This document shows, piece by piece, positions 44,033 to 50,334 of a stretch of 50,334 nucleotides of DNA (position 1 is its first letter; every line of letters starts with the position of its first letter). The stretch comes from Chloroflexota bacterium (GTDB taxonomy: Bacteria; Chloroflexota; Limnocylindria; Limnocylindrales; CSP1-4). Both the position numbers and the translations under genes were made by a program. The notes beneath the pieces are model-generated. The model was given only the letters and a program-made list of their open reading frames with translations. It had not been told where the DNA came from and made no database searches. The stretch is from the NCBI GenBank assembly GCA_021802585.1, contig JAJZRQ010000013.1, positions 1-50,334 on the forward strand, written 5' to 3'.

Positions 44033-46768
44033 TCAGCCCGCGGGCTCCAGGTTCGCCATGCTGGCGAGGAGCGTCTTCACGCCGCCGCCGCGGAACGCGA
44101 CCGTGACCTCCTCGTCGTCCCGGGTCAGCTTCGAGGTGACCACGATGCCCTCCCCGAAGCGGGCGTGGACGATGCGGTCGCCGTCGCGGAAGAGCCGCTC
44201 CCCGGGAACGCGGACGCGGGGCGCCGACGCGGGGCGGGCGGGTGCACTGCCGACCGGCGGCGGTGCGATCCGCCGGACGGGCACCTCGTCGGGGAAGGCG
44301 GCGTCGGGGTGATCCTCGCTGCCGCCCGGCCCGTCGCCGAAGCCGCGGCGGCCCGGGACCTCGAGCGATCCCGACGGGGCGCCCGCCTCGAACGCCCGCC
44401 GCCGCGCGGCGAGGTCGCGGGACGGCCGGAAGGACGCACCGTCCGGCGGCGCGCCAGGCCGCCCGCTCCCCGCCCGGTACGCGCCGCCGCCGGCCCGGAT
44501 CGGGGCCCCGAGGCGACTGCTCCGCCGCGCGCCGAAGGCGAGGTCGAGGTCGTCGGTGGCCTCGCCCGCGTCCCCCGGGAGGAGCCGCGGGCCCTCCATG
44601 AGGTCGGCGGGAATCTCGAACAGGAACCGCGACGGCATCGCCGGCCCCCCGCCGGCTCCCCACGTCGCCCGCTGCCACGCATGGGAAAGGAAGAGCCGCT
44701 CCTTCGCCCGGGTGATCCCGACGTACGCGAGGCGACGCTCCTCCTCGAGCTCCTTGTCGTCCTCGAGCGCCCGGCTGTGGGGGAAGACGCCCTCCTCCAT
44801 CCCGGAGATGAAGACGGCCCCGAACTCGAGGCCCTTTGCCGCGTGGAGCGTGATGAGGGTCACGGCGTCGGCCCCCGCCTCGTACGCGTCCTGGTCGGCG
44901 ACGAGGGCCGTCTCCTCGAGGAGCCGGTCGAGGGCGTCGTCCGGCGCGAGGTCGTCGTAGCGGGTCGTGACGGAGCGGAGCTCGAGGAGGTTCCGCCAGC
45001 GCTCCTCGTTCTCCTCCGTCCCGTCGGCGAGCATCGCCCGGTAGCCGGAGGCCTCCAGGACCTCGTCGAGGAGCTCGGGGAGGGCGAGGACGCCGACGCG
45101 CTCCCGCAGCCGGCCGACGAGAGTCGCGAACCCCGCGAGCGCCGTCCGCGCCCGCGGCACGAGGACGAGGAGCTCGCCCGACGCGGCCCGCCCGAGCGCG
45201 CTCCACCACGTCTGGCCGGGCTCCGCCGCCGCCATCCGCACGACCTCGAGCGTCCGGTCCCCGATCCCGCGGCCGGGGACGTTGACGATCCGTTCGTAGC
45301 TCACCTCATCGGTGTCGCTCCGGAGGACGCGGAGGTAGGCGAGGGCGTCCTTCACCTCGCGGCGCTGGTAGAACCGCGTCCCCCCGATGATCTGGTAGCG
45401 GATCCCGTAGCGGAGGAACGCCTCCTCGATCGCCCGGGACTGGGCATTCGTGCGGTAGAGGACGGCCACGTCGCGGGGACCCAGCCGCCCCTCGTCGTCG
45501 GCCCGCCGGGCGAGCGACGCGGCCCGTCCGCCGAGGAGCGCCTCGACCTGCCGGGCGATCCACTCGGCCTCCTCCTCCTCGTTGTAGGCCTCGAAGCGCT
45601 GGATCGGGCGGCCGCCGGAGCGCTCCGTCCAGAGCCGCTTCTCCTTGCGGTCCTCGTTGCGCTCCACGACCGCGTGGGCCGCGTCGAGGATGAGCTGCGT
45701 ACTCCGGTAGTTCTGCTCGAGCTTCACGACGGTGGCGGTCGGCCAGTCCCGCTCGAAGTCGAGGATGTTCCGGAGGTCGGCGCCCCGCCATGCGTAGATC
45801 GACTGGTCGTCGTCCCCGACGACGCAGAGGTTGCCGTGGGCCGCGGCGAGGGCCCGGACGATCCGGTACTGGGCCGCGTTCGTGTCCTGGTACTCGTCGA
45901 CGTGGAGGTAGCGCCAGCGGGCCTGGTACCGATCGAGCACCGCGGGCCGGGTCTCGAGGAGGCGGACCGCCTCGACGAGGAGGTCGTCGAAGTCGAGGGC
46001 CCCCGCCGCCCGGAGGCGCTCCTCGTAGGCGAGCGCGATCCGGGCGACCTCCCGCTCGACGTGGGTCGTCGCTGCGGCTGCCAGCCCGGCCACGGTCTCG
46101 AGGTTGTTCTTCGCCCGCCCGATCGCCTCGAGGACCATCCGCGGCCGGAGGGGGCCGCCCTGGACCGGCAGGTCGAGGTCACGGAAGACCTGCTTCATGA
46201 GGCTCTGCTGGTCGTCGGCGTCGTAGATGACGAACCGCCGGCCGATGCCGATCACCTCGCCGTCGCGGCGGAGCATCCGCGCGCAGAGGGAGTGGAAGGT
46301 CCCCATCTCGACCTTCCGGCCGTCGTCCTCGCCGACGAGGGCAACGATCCGCTCCCGCATCTCGGCGGCGGCCTTGTTCGTGAACGTGACGGCGAGGATC
46401 CGCCACGGGAAGACGGCCCGCACGCCGATGAGGTAGGCGACGCGATGGGCGATGACCCGGGTCTTGCCGGACCCGGCGCCGGCGAGAATGAGGACGGGCC
46501 CCTCGGCCGTCGTGACGGCGCGGGCCTGTTCCGGGTTCAGGCGGGCGAGGATCCGGGCCTCGAGCTCGGCGCGGCTCGCAGCCCCGGTCGCGAGGCCGCG
46601 GTCGCGCGGCGGCGGCGGGCCGGCCTCCGGCGCCTCGTCCGACTCGGGCTCCGGGGGCACCGGGATGCCGTCGAGCTCGTCGAGCACCGCCGGCGTGGCG
46701 TCGTCCGGCGCCGGTTCGTCGGGCAGCGGCAGGCCGGGGTCGTCGAGCCAGGGGGGCGGGGAATCCAC
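44033..46768 (-). CDS. UvrD/PcrA-type ATP-dependent DNA helicase
   Basis: LNPEQARAVTTAEGPVLILAGAGSGKTRVIAHRVAYLI...VDEYQDTNAAQYRIV...VGDDDQSIYAWRGAD...LITLHAAKGLEF; GTG start chosen because the -10 box TACAAT lies at 46775-46780. Confidence 0.95.
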   Translation of the reverse strand: MDSPPPWLDDPGLPLPDEPAPDDATPAVLDELDGIPVPPEPESDEAPEAGPPPPRDRGLATGAASRAELEARILARLNPEQARAVTTAEGPVLILAGAGSGKTRVIAHRVAYLIGVRAVFPWRILAVTFTNKAAAEMRERIVALVGEDDGRKVEMGTFHSLCARMLRRDGEVIGIGRRFVIYDADDQQSLMKQVFRDLDLPVQGGPLRPRMVLEAIGRAKNNLETVAGLAAAATTHVEREVARIALAYEERLRAAGALDFDDLLVEAVRLLETRPAVLDRYQARWRYLHVDEYQDTNAAQYRIVRALAAAHGNLCVVGDDDQSIYAWRGADLRNILDFERDWPTATVVKLEQNYRSTQLILDAAHAVVERNEDRKEKRLWTERSGGRPIQRFEAYNEEEEAEWIARQVEALLGGRAASLARRADDEGRLGPRDVAVLYRTNAQSRAIEEAFLRYGIRYQIIGGTRFYQRREVKDALAYLRVLRSDTDEVSYERIVNVPGRGIGDRTLEVVRMAAAEPGQTWWSALGRAASGELLVLVPRARTALAGFATLVGRLRERVGVLALPELLDEVLEASGYRAMLADGTEENEERWRNLLELRSVTTRYDDLAPDDALDRLLEETALVADQDAYEAGADAVTLITLHAAKGLEFGAVFISGMEEGVFPHSRALEDDKELEEERRLAYVGITRAKERLFLSHAWQRATWGAGGGPAMPSRFLFEIPADLMEGPRLLPGDAGEATDDLDLAFGARRSSRLGAPIRAGGGAYRAGSGRPGAPPDGASFRPSRDLAARRRAFEAGAPSGSLEVPGRRGFGDGPGGSEDHPDAAFPDEVPVRRIAPPPVGSAPARPASAPRVRVPGERLFRDGDRIVHARFGEGIVVTSKLTRDDEEVTVAFRGGGVKTLLASMANLEPAG

Positions 46769-46861
46769 GCGTCGATTGTACCGGCCGGGGCTCATCCGCC
46801 CCTCACCGCCCCGGTCCCGTGGAGCCCGCGGCGGGACCCCGCCGTCCGGTCGGCGACGGCC

Positions 46862-47674
46862 TCAGCCGCCGGGCGCGCCGTCGACCTCGTCGGCCGGTGG
46901 CGAGGTGATCGTCACGGGCTCGCCGATCGCGCTCAGCTCGAGGGCGATCGAGAGGGGCCGCTCCCCGCCGGTCGGGACCTCGAGGCCGAGCGTGACCAGG
47001 CGCAGATCGGACGTCCGAACGCCGACCGTGACGGTCACGTCGCCCACGGCGTCGCCCAGCCCGGGGACCGAGGAACCCAGCGTGCCGAGCGCCGCGCGCA
47101 CCTCGGCGGCGGGCACGACGGAGCGAACCGCGTAGCAGTCGGCGCCCGCGCAGCGCGTGTCGGCGAGCTTCTCCGGCAGTAGCTCAGGCCGGGCCAGGAA
47201 CGCCGAGAGGCCCTCGAGGATGGACCCGGGGTCGGCGCCGACGCCCTGCCCGGCAGGCTCCCGCACCCACCGCTGACCGGTCACGATCGGCGCTTTCAGG
47301 TACGACACCGCGTCCTTGACGACGAGGTCGATGCGCTGGTTCAGGAGCGCCGGCGCGACGACCTCGACCGACAGCGCGTCGCCGGCGACGTCGATGTCGC
47401 CGTCGATCGTCGTGCCGTCGAGCGCGATCGGCCCGCCGCCCCCGGTCGGCCCGAGGCCGATGGCGACCTCCCCGTCGATGGCGCCGCGGACGTGCACCGT
47501 CGTCAGGGTGCCGAGCGAGGCCGCCCCTGCCCGGAGGATCGCCACCGGATCCGTCAGCGGCGGCGCGCTCGCCCCGCCGCAGGCCGCCAGGACGAGACCA
47601 AGCACGAGGGCTCCCGCGGCTGGACGCCTCGGGCCGCGAGAGGCGGACATGCGGGTCCGGAGCAGACGGGACAT
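46862..47674 (-). CDS. LppX/LprG-like lipoprotein
   Basis: Signal peptide with lipobox VLAACGG; TTVHVRGAIDGEVAI...RIDLVVKDAVSYLKAPIVTGQRWVREPAG pattern. Confidence 0.75.
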   Translation of the reverse strand: MSRLLRTRMSASRGPRRPAAGALVLGLVLAACGGASAPPLTDPVAILRAGAASLGTLTTVHVRGAIDGEVAIGLGPTGGGGPIALDGTTIDGDIDVAGDALSVEVVAPALLNQRIDLVVKDAVSYLKAPIVTGQRWVREPAGQGVGADPGSILEGLSAFLARPELLPEKLADTRCAGADCYAVRSVVPAAEVRAALGTLGSSVPGLGDAVGDVTVTVGVRTSDLRLVTLGLEVPTGGERPLSIALELSAIGEPVTITSPPADEVDGAPGG

Positions 47675-47932
47675 CGTTGCCTCGAGTGCGGGCCGATCGT
47701 GGCGCGTCGCCTGCAGCGTGCCGCGCCGGCGCCGCGCGGTCAAACGGCCGTGCGGCCCCCGCCGGCACGACGATCGGGCTGTCCGAGCGCACGCCTCCGC
47801 GGGCCGGCTGAGCCGGCAACGGGGCTGGACGACTCCTGGCCGTGCCCCTCGAGCGCCGGCGTCCACGCGGTCCTCGCGGCGCCCGTCCACCGTTGGCTGT
47901 ACGGGGCGGACGAGGGTGACGCCGGGAATCGG

Positions 47933-47967
47933 ACGGGGCCCCGGCCGTTGAACGGCCGGGGCCCCGT
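47933..47967 (-). terminator. groEL terminator hairpin
   Basis: 17-bp perfect inverted repeat ACGGGGCCCCGGCCGTT-G-AACGGCCGGGGCCCCGT 20 nt after groEL stop. Confidence 0.75.
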
Positions 47968-47986
47968 CGCGTGCTGGGCGTCGGGA

Positions 47987-49678
<1,692 letters not shown>

Positions 49679-49981
49679 TCAGCCCTCGACGATCGCGAGG
49701 ATGTCCTTCTGGCTCACGATGAGGAGCTCGTCGCCCTCGACCTTGAACTCGGTGCCGGCGTACTTCGCGTAGAGGACCTTGTCGCCGACCTTGACGTCCA
49801 TGGCCTCGCGCTTGCCGTCCTCGAGGATGCGTCCCGGGCCCGCGGCGAGGACCTCGCCCTCCTGGGGCTTCTCCTTCGCGGTGTCGGGCAGGACGATGCC
49901 GCTCTTCGTCATCTCCTCCCGCGGCGTCGGCTTCACGACGACGCGGTCGCCCAGCGGCCGGAGCTTGGTGGAAGTGGCCAA
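49679..49981 (-). CDS. groES: Co-chaperonin GroES
   Basis: TTG start with AGGAGGG upstream; [44 protein letters not shown]. Confidence 0.98.
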   Translation of the reverse strand: MATSTKLRPLGDRVVVKPTPREEMTKSGIVLPDTAKEKPQEGEVLAAGPGRILEDGKREAMDVKVGDKVLYAKYAGTEFKVEGDELLIVSQKDILAIVEG

Positions 49982-50160
49982 CGCGCGATCCCTCCTTCGA
50001 GATCTGCTTCCTCGGGGCGGTCCCGCGGGTGGTGCGGGACGCCCGATCGACTGGCTGGCTGCCCGGGCGGGTCGGCCCGCCGCGGCGCTCCCCCGGTGCG
50101 TCGCCCGACGGCCCTCTCGGCGGGCCGGCGGCGTCGCCGCCGGGGACCGATGGCCGCGTG

Positions 50161-50187
50161 CTAGCACTCACATATTGAGAGTGCTAG
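50161..50187 (-). promoter_or_regulatory. CIRCE element (HrcA operator)
   Basis: CTAGCACTC-N9-GAGTGCTAG perfect inverted repeat upstream of groES. Confidence 0.97.
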
Positions 50188-50189
50188 CG

Positions 50190-50218
50190 ATCCTAGCCGA
50201 CGCCGCCCGCGGTGTCAA
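50190..50218 (-). promoter_or_regulatory. groESL promoter
   Basis: Minus strand TTGACA-N17-TAGGAT immediately upstream of CIRCE. Confidence 0.85.
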
Positions 50219-50300
50219 TCGCGTGGACTCGTTCGGTCGCGTGGCGTCGCGGGGGAAGATGCCGCCCGCGTCGGCCGGGCCGCGAGAGACGCGCACGCGC

Positions 50301-50334
50301 TAGGCTGGCCCCGTTGACCCGCGCCCTCGAGGAG
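50301..50334 (+). promoter_or_regulatory. Predicted leaderless promoter and start of a gene continuing past the window
   Basis: TAGGCT, 7-nt spacer, TTG ACC CGC GCC CTC GAG GAG. Confidence 0.35.

Overview
High-GC bacterial chromosomal segment (probably Chloroflexota-like; taxonomy is inference only). It is mostly housekeeping: uvrB (truncated at the left edge), a partial Tad/Flp locus (tadE, tadG, cpaB), polA-mutM-ABC-F-coaE, two ECF sigma modules, a kinase/class-III aminotransferase fusion, tRNA-Leu(CAA), a compositionally atypical alkaline phosphatase, a P-loop kinase, a TerB-like gene, dnaE, a metallopeptidase, a bmpA-nupOPQ nucleoside ABC transporter with nucleoside hydrolase, gatC-gatA-aminotransferase-gatB, a GH63-type glucosidase, ligA, uvrD/pcrA, an LppX/LprG-like lipoprotein and CIRCE-controlled groES-groEL. 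No CRISPR array or intact mobile element was seen. The most interesting signals are: (1) an ECF sigma factor paired with a membrane-anchored six-blade Kelch-like propeller, preceded by a perfect 41-bp direct repeat of palindromes just upstream of a promoter-like sequence; (2) a recurring TANNNT box 6-8 nt before start codons at about ten genes, suggesting widespread leaderless transcription, including a tRNA whose mature 5' end coincides with the predicted start site; (3) a single-chain APH-type kinase plus phospho-lyase-like aminotransferase; (4) an atypical-codon alkaline phosphatase next to a tRNA gene; (5) QLxLxL/F clamp-binding-like motifs in unexpected proteins. Long antisense ORFs in the track were treated as GC artefacts.
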